Source: Mya arenaria
Lineage: Eukaryota > Mollusca > Bivalvia > Myida > Myidae
Direction of reading: 5' to 3'
Length of the DNA: 64,000 nucleotides
Assembly: GCF_026914265.1 (NCBI RefSeq)
Contig: NC_069124.1
Location: 73,718,765-73,782,764 of the forward strand
Shown here: in pieces, positions 1 to 11,500 of the stretch
How positions within the stretch are numbered: position 1 is the first letter of the stretch
Layout: each line of letters starts with the position of its first letter
Position numbers and translations under genes: made by a program
Notes under the pieces: model-generated
The model's database searches: none
What the model saw: only the letters and a program-made list of their open reading frames with translations
Told to the model about the DNA's origin: nothing

Positions 1-442
1 TACTCAACAATACTTCTTTCGAAAAAACCTTGTTCCCTTAAAGTTACCACTATTTACTCTACGGTACCTCTTATCAACCTAAAGTTACCCCTGTGCAGCC
101 TCCGATGATACGGACATCTGCTAGCAATCAATAGTTTGGTCATAGTAAGATGCTTTAATATTGGGGATCATTAGATGCGATTTGGGGATCCCAAATTCAA
201 TCTATAAAGCATTTGAGGTAAATTTGGGGATTTTCTGTTTCTAAAAACTATATAATGCGACTGTTCTTGCTAAACAACTACTTTTTACTATTGTTTATTT
301 TATTTTGGGCAATTTTATTCGAAATTGGTGGACACACCCTCAAATACAAATCTGCGTCTAGGCTTCAAACCTGTTGTCTGCTAGCCGGTGTAAATCAATC
401 TCCTACGCAGTATTCCCCCTTGACAAGCAGAAAAGATATCTG
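1..442. other. Unassigned AT-rich sequence
   Basis: No exon, RNA gene or clear repeat is visible. A 71-residue open frame starting at 255 is short, shows no recognisable domain and runs into the inverted-repeat element that begins at 443. Confidence 0.5.
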
Positions 443-1235
443 TAGGGATGCAAACGAATGGCAAAATTGATATTCGAATATTCGGTTATTCTTTCGAACG
501 AATATTCGATATTTGATTACCAAAATATACCTGTAAAAGTTGTTGTAAACATTGCAATATTCGCTAAAGTACTAGAGGGGCATTTCAGCTCTACTTTGTC
601 GCAACCACTAAGCGCGGCGGACCTGAATTTCACCAAAAGCCTCTGAAATTCCTAATTTCAGAAAAATAAAAAGTAATACTTTATGAACAAAGAAAAACAC
701 AAAAAACTTTTTAATTTATATTCCCCTGCCTTCATGTTTGTAAAAAACGTGAACTAAGATGGATTTCTGGTCAATTGCGTTATGCGCCAATCGATGGTCT
801 TTCCGTACGACGAGCATCCTCGTTCTGGGATTGACCTCTAATTAAAAACATTGGAAAAACCAAACCAACCTGGGAACTAGTTTATTTTAGAAATTTTAAT
901 TGATAGAGGCAATTTATCGAAATAATTGATGTTTTTGTGTCAAGTGTCCTTCAGCCGGTTATTGTAAAGTTACGAGGACTTTTTATAGGACCGTAGATAT
1001 GACGCGTGTTAAGTGTATTGTCATCATATTCACACCTCTGGCATTATGGACCAATCGTTGTAAAAACAAGACAACCGAATCTTAAAAACAACAACAGGTT
1101 GTAGGCAAAATATGTATTAACTATATTTATTAAACAAAACAAAACCACCATCGAATATTCGAATACCGATTGACATTCGAATACCAAAAAAAACCCATCG
1201 AGTATTCAAATATTCGAATATTTGTTTGATCCCTA
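443..1235. mobile_element. Non-autonomous hAT-like element with terminal inverted repeats and target duplication
   Basis: The element starts TAGGGATGCAAACGAAT and ends ATTTGTTTGATCCCTA, so its ends are imperfect inverted repeats. Both subterminal regions are rich in the palindromic ATATTCGAATATTC motif. A 7-bp direct repeat ATATCTG lies immediately outside each end (436-442 and 1236-1242). A TAGGG-type terminus with a 7-8 bp duplication fits hAT elements. No transposase reading frame is visible in the 793 bp. The right third (about 1015-1235) matches, in inverted orientation, the sequence at 58918-59137. Confidence 0.65.
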
Positions 1236-1619
1236 ATATCTGCATAAAGCTGGAATTCAGCGACATACACCTTTAAATGCTTTTTTCTTCCCCTTCATTT
1301 GGTAGTTTTGACCACTTGCAATTAGCCAAAGGATTAGTTTAAATACAGATGGAAATACATAATTTACATATAATTCATTATCGAAAAAAAATTCTATTTT
1401 TTGTCCTTGGTCACGGGATTTGCATAGTGTATGTTCAAACAATATAGCATTGCATAAAAAATGATAATATGTTTAATGTGGTCAAACCAAACTTTCGACC
1501 ACAATAGCCATGTGTGATTGAAGAAATTCCAAATGCCTACCAACCTTGGAAAGTGGCAATACCAATCATTGTTTTATATGTATCGTGCCAATGCTTCGAC
1601 TACTCAAAAATAAGCTCCA
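1236..1619. other. Unassigned sequence before the 186-bp array
   Basis: No gene or repeat is recognised. Short open frames here have no domain content. Confidence 0.4.
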
Positions 1620-4600
1620 GCGATCACATCGCCTCCTTCTGGTCGTAACAGCCACCCAAAGTAGGTCCATGTGCTTGTTTTACCCAAATAGGGGGTCCTG
1701 GACGTTGGGGGTCAATTTTGGTCAAGCTCACCCAAGATGGAAGTTATTGGGCGGTGCTAGGTGATAGCCCTGGATGTCCTACATGCAGTACCCGGTCTTG
1801 GGGCGTCACATCGCTCCTTCTGGTGTAACAGCCACCCAAAGTAGGGCCATGTGCTTGTTTTACCCAAATAGGGGGTCCTGGACGTTGGGGGTCAATTTTG
1901 GTCAAGCTCACCCAAGATGGAAGTTATTGGGCGGTGCTAGCTGATAGCCCTGGATGTCCCCTACATGCCAGTACCCGGTCTTGGGGCGTCACATCGCCTC
2001 CTTCTGGTCGTAACAGCCACCCAAAGTAGGTCCATGTGCTTGTTTTACCCAAATAGGGGTCCTGGACGTTGGGGGTCAATTTTGGTCAAGCTCACCCAAG
2101 ATGGAAGTTATTGGGCGGTGCTAGGTGATAGCCCTGGATGTCCCCTACATGCCAGTACCCGGTCTTGGGCGTCACATCGCCTCCTTCTGGTCGTAACAGC
2201 CACCCAAAGTAGGTCCATGTGCTTGTTTTACCCAAATAGGGGGTCCTGGACGTTGGGGGTCAATTTTGGTCAAGCTCACCCCAAGATGGAAGTTATTGGG
2301 CGGTGCTAGGTGATAGCCCTGGATGTCCCCTACATGCCAGTACCCGGTCTTGGGGCGTCACATCGCCTCCTTCTGGTCGTAACAGCCACCCAAAGTAGGT
2401 CCATGTGCTTGTTTTACCCAAATAGGGGGTCCTGGACGTTGGGGGTCAATTTTGGTCAAGCTCACCCCAAGATGGAAGTTATTGGGCGGTGCTAGGTGAT
2501 AGCCCTGGATGTCCCCTACATGCCAGTACCCGGTCTTGGGGCGTCACATCGCCTCCTTCTGGTCGTAACAGCCACCCAAAGTAGGTCCATGTGCTTGTTT
2601 TACCCAAATAGGGGGTCCTGGACGTTGGGGGTCAATTTTGGTCAAGCTCACCCCAAGATGGAAGTTATTGGGCGGTGCTAGGTGATAGCCCTGGATGTCC
2701 CCTACATGCCAGTACCCGGTCTTGGGGCGTCACATCGCCTCCTTCTGGTCGTAACAGCCACCCAAAGTAGGTCCATGTGCTTGTTTTACCCAAATAGGGG
2801 GTCCTGGACGTTGGGGGTCAATTTTGGTCAAGCTCACCCCAAGATGGAAGTTATTGGGCGGTGCTAGGCTGATAGCCCTGGATGTCCCCTACATGCCAGT
2901 ACCCGGTCTTGGGGCGTCACATCGCCTCCTTCTGGTCGTAACAGCCACCCAAAGTAGGTCCATGTGCTTGTTTTACCCAAATAGGGGGTCCTGGACGTTG
3001 GGGGTCAATTTTGGTCAAGCTCACCCCAAGATGGAAGTTATTGGGCGGTGCTAGGTGATAGCCCTGGATGTCCCCTACATGCCAGTACCCGGTCTTGGGG
3101 CGTCACATCGCCTCCTTCTGGTCGTAACAGCCACCCAAAGTAGGTCCATGTGCTTGTTTTACCCAAATAGGGGGTCCTGGACGTTGGGGGTCAATTTTGG
3201 TCAAGCTCACCCCAAGATGGAAGTTATTGGGCGGTGCTAGGTGATAGCCCTGGATGTCCCCTACATGCCAGTACCCGGTCTTGGGGCGTCACATCGCCTC
3301 CTTCTGGTCGTAACAGCCACCCAAAGTAGGTCCATGTGCTTGTTTTACCCAAATAGGGGGTCCTGGACGTTGGGGGTCAATTTTGGTCAAGCTCACCCCA
3401 AGATGGAAGTTATTGGGCGGTGCTAGGTGATAGCCCTGGATGTCCCCTACATGCCAGTACCCGGTCTTGGGGCGTCACATCGCCTCCTTCTGGTCGTAAC
3501 AGCCACCCAAAGTAGGTCCATGTGCTTGTTTTACCCAAATAGGGGGTCCTGGACGTTGGGGGTCAATTTTGGTCAAGCTCACCCCAAGATGGAAGTTATT
3601 GGGCGGTGCTAGGTGATAGCCCTGGATGTCCCCTACATGCCAGTACCCGGTCTTGGGGCGTCACATCGCCTCCTTCTGGCCGTAACAGCCACCCAAAGTA
3701 GGTCCATGTGCTTGTTTTACCCAAATAGGGGGTCCTGGACGTTGGGGGTCAATTTTGGTCAAGCTCACCCCAAGATGGAAGTTATTGGGCGGTGCTAGGT
3801 GATAGCCCTGGATGTCCCCTACATGCCAGTACCCGGTCTTGGGGCGTCACATCGCCTCCTTCTGGTCGTAACAGCCACCCAAAGTAGGTCCATGTGCTTG
3901 TTTTACCCAAATAGGGGGTCCTGGACGTTGGGGGTCAATTTTGGTCAAGCTCACCCCAAGATGGAAGTTATTGGGCGGTGCTAGGTGATAGCCCTGGATG
4001 TCCCCTACATGCCAGTACCCGGTCTTGGGGCGTCACATCGCCTCCTTCTGGTCGTAACAGCCACCCAAAGTAGGTCCATGTGCTTGTTTTACCCAAATAG
4101 GGGGTCCTGGACGTTGGGGGTCAATTTTGGTCAAGCTCACCCCAAGATGGAAGTTATTGGGCGGTGCTAGCTGATAGCCCTGGATGTCCCCTACATGCCA
4201 GTACCCGGTCTTGGGGCGTCACATCGCCTCCTTCTGGTCGTAACAGCCACCCAAAGTAGGTCCATGTGCTTGTTTTACCCAAATAGGGGGTCCTGGACGT
4301 TGGGGGTCAATTTTGGTCAAGCTCACCCCAAGATGGAAGTTATTGGGCGGTGCTAGGTGATAGCCCTGGATGTCCCCTACATGCCAGTACCCGGTCTTGG
4401 GGCGTCACATCGCCTCCTTCTGGTCGTAACAGCCACCCAAAGTAGGTCCATGTGCTTGTTTTACCCAAATAGGGGGTCCTGGACGTTGGGGGTCAATTTT
4501 GGTCAAGCTCACCCCAAGATGGAAGTTATTGGGCGGTGCTAGGTGATAGCCCTGGATGTCCCCTACATGCCAGTACCCGGTCTTGGGGCGTCACATCGCC

Positions 4601-5184
4601 TCCTTCTGGTCGTAACAGCCACCCAAAGTAGGTCCATGTGCTTGTTTTACCCAAATAGGGGGTCCTGGACGTTGGGGGTCAATTTTGGTCAAGCTCACCC
4701 CAAGATGGAAGTTATTGGGCGGTGCTAGCTGATAGCCCTGGATGTCCCCTACATGCCAGTACCCGGTCTTGGGGCGTCACATCGCCTCCTTCTGGTCGTA
4801 ACAGCCACCCAAAGTAGGTCCATGTGCTTGTTTTACCCAAATAGGGGGTCCTGGACGTTGGGGGTCAATTTTGGTCAAGCTCACCCCAAGATGGAAGTTA
4901 TTGGGCGGTGCTAGGTGATAGCCCTGGATGTCCCCTACATGCCAGTACCCGGTCTTGGGGCGTCACATCGCCTCCTTCTGGTCGTAACAGCCACCCAAAG
5001 TAGGTCCATGTGCTTGTTTTACCCAAATAGGGGGTCCTGGACGTTGGGGGTCAATTTTGGTCAAGCTCACCCCAAGATGGAAGTTATTGGGCGGTGCTAG
5101 GTGATAGCCCTGGATGTCCCCTACATGCCAGTACCCGGTCTTGGGGCGTCACATCGCCTCCTTCTGGTCGTAACAGCCACCCAA
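1620..5184. repeat. 186-bp satellite array, about 19 copies
   Basis: The unit contains GGTCCTGGACGTTGGGGGTC, a GTAACAGCCACCCAAAGTAG segment and GTTATTGGGCGGTGCTAG. It repeats head to tail with near-identity. The first three or four units carry 1-3 base deletions, and small variants occur at the unit junction (GCTAGGTGATAG, GCTAGCTGATAG, GCTAGGCTGATAG). The array is clearly more GC-rich than its flanks. It stops abruptly at GCCACCCAA before unrelated sequence. Because 186 is a multiple of three, the same 61-residue open frame recurs in each unit and always ends in TGA; this is a by-product of the period, not evidence for a gene. Confidence 0.97.
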
Positions 5185-5850
5185 GTTCCGTGATGTTTGG
5201 TTTCAATTGGTTAGGCTGTGGTGGCCTGTACGTCTAAACATAGATTGATCATGATTGCATGTTTATTTAATTGTTCATTAATATTCATTTAATATTACAT
5301 TTATTGCATCATACAGAACGTCCAGTCCTCGTTTAGTGGTTACTAATACATTTATACAGCGATCGATGTTATTGATATCAAACCAGACTTGTTGTCTTCT
5401 TTAATCGATATTCTTTCATCATTTTTTTTTATTGCATTAAACTGAATTACGTCCAATTTTTATTCAGCGTTCACCAATAAATGTGTTTTATGTTTCCTTT
5501 TACTTCCACAATCTGTTGCATTTCAAGAATTTTCAGTGCAAAATTTATTGCGGTTATGATTAAATTCCTTATTGGCTGCTGACTTAATGTATTTGGCAAT
5601 TTTCTCTATTTCGTCGTATCTATTTCCGTAAGTCAACGCAAACACTTATTGGCTGCTAGCTATTGGCTGCTGGCTTGGCGTTAGCACAATTTGCTTTGAT
5701 CCGGAAATAATATACGGGCACTTGCTCTAGACTTGTTCTTCTTTTTCAACTCACAATATCCTACTCAGTGTTCTCCCCTGGCGAAGAGAAAATAATTATA
5801 TGGTAGGTTTTGTGCAAATTTATTTTTCTGTTTTATATTTTTTTCCAGCT
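5185..5850. other. Unassigned AT-rich sequence after the satellite
   Basis: No coding exon is seen. The phrase TTATTGGCTGCT recurs around 5569 and 5646, and TATTGGCTGCTGG follows at about 5661, giving a few scattered ATTGG motifs. Nothing else supports a promoter. Confidence 0.4.
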
Positions 5851-5856
5851 AGCTCC

Positions 5857-6167
5857 AGATTTAGGGACATTATTTATTTGTTAATAAATACTTGTATATG
5901 AATTTATATTGAACCATTGATATATTCGAATTTCACGGGATTTTTCACAGTTATATGGAAGATAATTTTCATGTGTCATCATAGTGAGCACTCATAATCA
6001 AGTATTTATTAACAAATTAAAGACTAAAGAGTGAATAAATTAAAAAAAAAACTACGTTAAAACATTATTAATCATGGTCCGAAAGTTTCTGAAGATGGTC
6101 TGTATTGTCCCTAAATCTGGCCCGTAATGTCCCTAAATCTGGCCCGTTATGTCCGTGACCCGCTCCG
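5857..6167. mobile_element. Deletion derivative of the long-inverted-repeat (FLYWCH) element
   Basis: The right part (about 5920-6167) aligns with the right arm of the 1.75 kb element at 32044-33796: a block containing CACGGGATTTTTCACAGTTA, then GAGCACTCATA, then copies of GTCCCTAAATCTGG. The left 50 bp (CCAGATTTAGGGACAT, then TTGTTAATAA.TACTTG) matches the left arm with an internal deletion. It is thus a ~310-bp MITE-like copy with no coding content. It ends near TGTCCGTGACCC, the terminus expected from the other copy. Confidence 0.7.
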
Positions 6168-6329
6168 AATATCTGACAATGAAAAACGTGATCATTACTT
6201 TAATTTAAGTACATGTGTTTTCGTGTTTCTATCTTTGCCATAAATTATTATTTTTTCATTGATATTAAATATCACGGCCCTATAAACTGGTTAATAGGTC
6301 CGTGTAAATATGAAATAAATGCTTCCTAG

Positions 6330-6495
6330 TCAAATAGCCCCCAAGTCAAAAAGCCCCCATTTTGGTCAAATAGCCCCCACTCACATTTTGAAATTGGTCA
6401 AATAGCCCCCAAGTCAAAAAGCCCCCATTTTGGTCAAATAGCCCCCACTCACATTTTGAAATTGGTCAAATAGCCCCCAAAAACGCCCCCACTTT
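6330..6495. repeat. 68-bp tandem repeat, 2.3 copies
   Basis: TCAAATAGCCCCCAAG begins at 6330 and 6398, and a third partial copy begins at 6466. Within each unit the motif AGCCCCCA is repeated about every 20 bases. Confidence 0.9.
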
Positions 6496-6749
6496 TTTTT
6501 ATATGTATGTATGCATACTTTTGTTATTTCAAAACACTTTTTAACCTTTATTTTTACAAAATGAAGTGCAATTAACATTATTTGTATATCAATATATCTG
6601 AAAATTTTACCAAGTAAGAATAACAAACGTTTTAAAATATTACTTATAAATAATATATTATAACATCAAATCTACATTTTGATTGTTAAACTTCATAAGG
6701 TTTTTGGTGTTTTTTCTTTCATTTAATATTGATTAAACATCAAACTTAA

Positions 6750-6858
6750 AGCTGCACTCTCACAGATTTACTGTTTTGAAAACTTTTTTATTTTTTGTCT
6801 TGGAAAGAGCAATTTTGCGTAAATATCTGCAAACCAGTGCTAAAATATTGCTGATAAG
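6750..6858. mobile_element. Truncated copy of the TAAAGCTGCCC inverted-repeat MITE
   Basis: TTAAAGCTGCACTCTCACAG and the following ~100 bp, including TTTTTGTCTTGGAA, match one end of the complete 194-bp element at 39683-39876. The copy is cut at a GATA microsatellite at 6859. Confidence 0.6.
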
Positions 6859-7250
6859 ATAGATAGATAGATTTTTTTACCGCATATGTAATTACATGTA
6901 CAATGTGTGTAAACATACCCTCTTTTGAAGTCTCGTTCATTTGGGTTGTTTTTTTGTAAAAGTAACTATCTATTTTACTATGTTTACTTTACTTATAAAT
7001 ATCACTCCTTTTATATCATTGTCATAACTCTATCTAAAATGCAGGACGATGTGTAATGTAGGGACATGTCATTTATTTCCCATACTTTGTATTGTTGTGT
7101 ACCCTGAAATTGATGCCATGCATATCATGTTCCTATTCTTTTCTATGTTATGATTATATATCAACTGTATATTCATGTATTGTATGTTATACATATGTAA
7201 TGCTCTCCATTGTTGGAGGAATAAAAGAATCTATCTATCTATCTGTTTAA
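6859..7250 (+). mobile_element. Probable 3' end of a non-LTR retrotransposon with ATCT tail
   Basis: The block is bounded by (AGAT)n at 6859-6875 and by (ATCT)n at about 7232-7249. Just before the right microsatellite is a CTCCATTGTTGGAG hairpin followed by AATAAAAGA. A hairpin plus AATAAA plus a simple-repeat tail is a common 3' end of CR1/L2/Jockey-type elements. No reverse-transcriptase coding is present here. Confidence 0.4.
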
Positions 7251-7480
7251 CGACGTAATTTACTGTAATTATATAACATTATCACGTTTTTCATTGCCAG
7301 ATATTTGGAGCTATTTGTGTAAAATTTAATAATTCAGAATATTTGCCTTTCAAACCTTCCAGCTAAACTCAAGCAAATTATATTTTCTTTGTGAAATAGA
7401 AAAGAGAAACTGATATGAATTAATTATTTATAGACACAATAAAACTTCAAAAATCCTTCAAAATAGTATCACTGGTATGT

Positions 7481-7880
7481 ATGTATTTCTTTAGACCTTG
7501 CGATCAAGGATAACCCGTGAAAGTGCAAGCACTTATTTCCAACGGGGTCCTTTGTTTTTGCTGAAGGGACAGCACGCTGAAGAGACAGTGGTGGGATACA
7601 AGGAAGTCCGGGTGCGAGACCCTAGCTCTTTTTTCGAAGAGACCCCTTGGTTCTTTTACGTGCTCGGTGTAAAGCACCGATACACGGGGTACAACTTTCC
7701 TGGGTTAAACCAGTACTGAGTACACCACTTTTCAAAGCACTACCCTTTAAATGCCAAGCACCAGACAAGGGAGCTACTTGTACCAACTTTTAACGTCTTT
7801 TGGTATGACGCGGCCAGGGATCGAACCCACGACCTCCCGCTCCGTAGGCGGACGCTTATCCACTAGGCCACGGAGACGGT
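7481..7880 (-). mobile_element. tRNA-Arg-derived SINE
   Basis: Read on the minus strand, the head has a Pol III A box (TGGCCTAGTGG, 7860-7870) and a B box (GGGTTCGATCCC, 7817-7828). Between them is an anticodon arm with stem TCCGC/GCGGG and loop CTACGGA, giving anticodon ACG (Arg). The acceptor ends do not pair, so this is a tRNA-derived SINE and not a functional tRNA gene. The body runs to about 7481 and ends in AAAGAAATACATACATA, a short simple-repeat tail. I could not identify a target duplication with confidence. Confidence 0.75.
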
Positions 7881-8282
7881 ATAAAATGTAATTCGCAATA
7901 CATCGCAATACATCTATAATAAAAAAAAAGAGAAATGTATGACTTCCTTCTAGGATATTATAAAGATTTTTTTTTATTGTAACACGCATCTTCCATTATC
8001 AAAGACTATCACTCTGGTAAAAGGACTTGGCATTGCGATCTATATCAAATTGCATAAATTAAGAATTAAACATGTTTATATATCTTATTCCTTTTTTACG
8101 TATATAAAGCAAATAAGATTGTCAAATTTGTTTACCAGACATCGGTAACACAATAATAATCCTGGAGCCATAAGTTATGAACCTTGAATGAGGAGACCGG
8201 ATGAGACCGGATAATACGGGGAGACACCGGGAAATAGTATCGACCGCCGATTTGACTCAATTCTTTTTAACCAGTCAAGATA
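7881..8282. promoter_or_regulatory. Upstream region of RPL17
   Basis: About 400 bp precede the TOP start site. No TATA box is seen at the usual distance. A GC-richer stretch around 8190-8240 contains three GAGACCGG or GAGACACCGG motifs in an otherwise AT-rich region. Promoter assignment rests on position only. Confidence 0.4.
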
Positions 8283-8306
8283 CTTCCTTTTCCGGTTCGA
8301 ACGAAG
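8283..8306 (+). promoter_or_regulatory. RPL17: Non-coding first exon of RPL17 with 5'-TOP motif
   Basis: The start CTTCCTTTTCCGG is a terminal oligopyrimidine tract, the hallmark of mRNAs for ribosomal proteins, which are translationally controlled through the TOR pathway. It is followed by AACGAAG and a GTCTGT donor at 8307. The matching acceptor TTGCAG ends at 8546, seven bases before the ATG. Exact start site and donor are inferred, not measured. Confidence 0.7.
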
Positions 8307-8553
8307 GTCTGTAATGTTGTTATTATAGATACCCTATATGAATCCGCGACAATCATCCTATACATATACTAATCATCAATTTTATATAGCATATGCCAGG
8401 CTGTAAAAATAGTCTTTAATCAAAGCCGTTGTCACAGATGCATATTGTCATACAATTCGTAATAGAAGTAATTTTAAGTTGTTAACAATTATAATGTTTT
8501 TCTTATTTATTATTTCATAATGGTTTGCTTGCTTTTGCTTTTGCAGAACCAAA

Positions 8554-11500
8554 ATGACTCGGTACGCATCGGAACCCGAGAACCCCACGAAATGTAAGTT
8601 GTCGAGCTGCAATCATTCGGTTGGAAAGAACAAGTTAATAAAGTGAATATTATGTGGAGTCTTGACAATGACAGCACACTTGTCAGTGCATCAAAATGAT
8701 AATTCAAACTATACTTGTCTATATTCTATAAACTAATAACGTCCATGATATGTACACCCTAATTACAATAAATAATCATTTTGTTTAATCTGAGTGTTGT
8801 TATGAATCAGCATTCCTATTTTTGGGCTAAGCAGTAGCAAATTATTCATACGTTTTGTAAATGAGGAATATTGTAAAAATTCTTGTCATTTTGTAATATT
8901 TTCTCTCAAAACTTCAAAATTTTGTAGCAATTGATCATTTTGGCTACTTTTTGTGATGAAAAATATAGTGCAATTTTTGAATAATGATATATATTGTTAT
9001 ATTTGTAATTTTTTTGTAAATGTCATCTTTTATGAATTTGTAGCTGCGAAGGCAAGGGGTTCTTACCTGCGTGTTCATTTCAAGGTATGTTATCTGCTGT
9101 TGTAGAAGCAATTATTCAAATCATTTTATAGGCAAGCTATTGTTATTTTAAATAATACTTAAAAAATAATTTCTCTAATGTTAAGACATACAATTGTTTG
9201 CTAAGCGGACTAGGTGTTGAAATTTCAAAAAGGAAAATCCTGTTACAATTTGATGGAAGTGCAAATGATAGTCCTGTTTATTATAACTTCATACCAACCT
9301 CATAGCACTAATGCAGACATCTCACTTTACTATTTCCAAACTTATTGATACATTATCTTTTTAGAACACACGGGAAACGGCTGCTGCTGTCAAGCATATG
9401 CATTTGAAGAGAGCTACCAGGTACTTGAAGAACGTGATTGCAAAAAAGGAAGTCGTCCCCTTCACCCATTTCAATGGTGCTGTGGGCAGAAAAGCTCAGG
9501 TTAGTTATCTCAGTCTGAGAGAAATGCAAAAGGCCATAGGTCTTCGCCTTGGAAAAAAATCTGGGTTTTCAGAAATCACTAGATGAATTTCCTTTTTTTG
9601 GCATTTTATCATTCAAAATTGTACATGCCAAGATATGTTTAAGGGCCTATGAATTTGACCCATGCTTGAAAAAAATCCCAGACAATTGTAAAGACTGCGT
9701 TTTACTTTTGTGTAATGCACTTCGATTGCACTTCTTTTTTATCATCACATCCTTAGCGGATTTTGGGACATTTCATCTCGAACTTTTTGTATTTCACTAC
9801 AGATGAGATGCACTGAATTTTGTTGAGTCTACTGCAAATCTAATTTACTGAAGTTGACATTTTGTTTAAATTCAAATACATGTTATATAAGTTATTATAA
9901 TATTTGCAGGCCAAAGCCTGGGGAGTCACACAGGGCAGATGGCCAAAGAAAAGTGCAGAGTTCTTACTTCAGCTCTTGAAAAATGCTGAAAGCAATGCTG
10001 AATTTAAAGTGAGTATGAACAGACTTGTCATATTATTGTTTTGAAGTCTTGTGTCATACCTCGAAAGAGTGTGTTCTTTCAAGACATTGCTGTCATGGTA
10101 TCATTTTGTAGTTATGACCTACTTCAAAGACTGATTTCAAAGAAAATCAATTGTTTTGCATCATTGGATAACGCAGACTATGATGCATGGGCTTAAAAAT
10201 GTCTGTTAAAAAATAGTAACGACCTTACTGTTTTTATAGTCAGTTGGGAATAAAATTGTGTTTTGATATGTAGTTCAAAGACTGTTAAAAGGTTTATACA
10301 GAATATGAATTTAACACCATTCCCCAATGATGACAATAAAGTTTTTACATAAAGCCTAATAAAATAAAGCCTACCTACCCTACTTGTAAACCCTAAATAA
10401 GGATGAAACCCTATTTAATTCATATCAAATGCTTGTGAACAAATTGATTTTATGATTGAGTATTGCAGTTTTGGGACCATACTAAGATACAGAAAGCGCG
10501 TGTTAAATGTTTTTTAGTCATTGAAAGTAGAATTCCTAACGAAATCACTTTCCTTATTTTATTATCACTTGAAAAAAAAAATAAAGAATTTCCAAAATAC
10601 ATTATTCTCATTGACCTTATTGAGAGAAAAAAAACATACATTGATGTTAAAATCACTTACACATTTCTTATAATTTATTTCACTATGAAAATGTTTAGAA
10701 ATTGACTTAAGCTACTGGGCTTTTTCTATAGTACCCACAGGTCCGACTATCGGACCCATTCCCAAAGCAAAATATAAGATATTTTTCCCAATCTTTAGAA
10801 AAAAATCCCAAATAATAAAAAAAAAGTAGAAATTCTTTTTACCTGTACTGGTTCATTTTCAACATCCTAATAAATTATGTGATGTGAAGTTTTTTTGGTA
10901 ATTGAACTCGGAAATCATTGATTTTCATCACATTCAGAGATATGAAATATTATCTGTAACGATTTATTGCAATAGATATTTACACCCCAAGGATTGATAT
11001 TTCAGCCATTGTGGGTCTTTTAAAGGGAAATAAACTAATATTAAATCATTTCCTAATTCACAGGAGACTAGACAGCTTTTTCTTTTCACTGTAAAATTTA
11101 CCAATTTCCTCATTTTCATGACCAAAATTTCCCTAAATGTCTAGGGTCTTTTTCCCAAAATGGACAGAAAAAGCCCTGAGTTAGGAAATGACCTAAGATG
11201 CTTTATTAGTGATTTTTTTTGGGTACAATTTACTGCCTTCTTAAGGCTGTTTCCCCTTGCAAAAATACTGTCTAATTTCTTGTAATATAAACAAAATCTT
11301 GACAATACTACTCTTTCACAGCATTATGTATGCATAAAAAAGTTAAAACATGTATATTTGCCATTATATTAGCTATTTTGGCCTGATTTTGTATTTTTCC
11401 CAAAGACGAAATATTTTCCCAATTTGCAAGGCGCAGACGGTAAAAATATTTCTATAAAAATCACTGGGCTGGTATTATAAAACGTCTTATCTAGACTTGA

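Noticed and set aside
443..646. Small coding frames at 255-470 and 458-646
   Set aside because: They overlap the inverted-repeat element's end and show no domain.
1965..5100. Tandem 61-codon open frames in the 186-bp satellite
   Set aside because: Each is the same frame repeated by the 62-codon period and closed by TGA. There is no domain, splice or promoter evidence.
7805..7880. A functional tRNA-Arg gene
   Set aside because: The anticodon arm and Pol III boxes are present, but the acceptor ends do not pair and the sequence continues into a SINE body with a simple-repeat tail.
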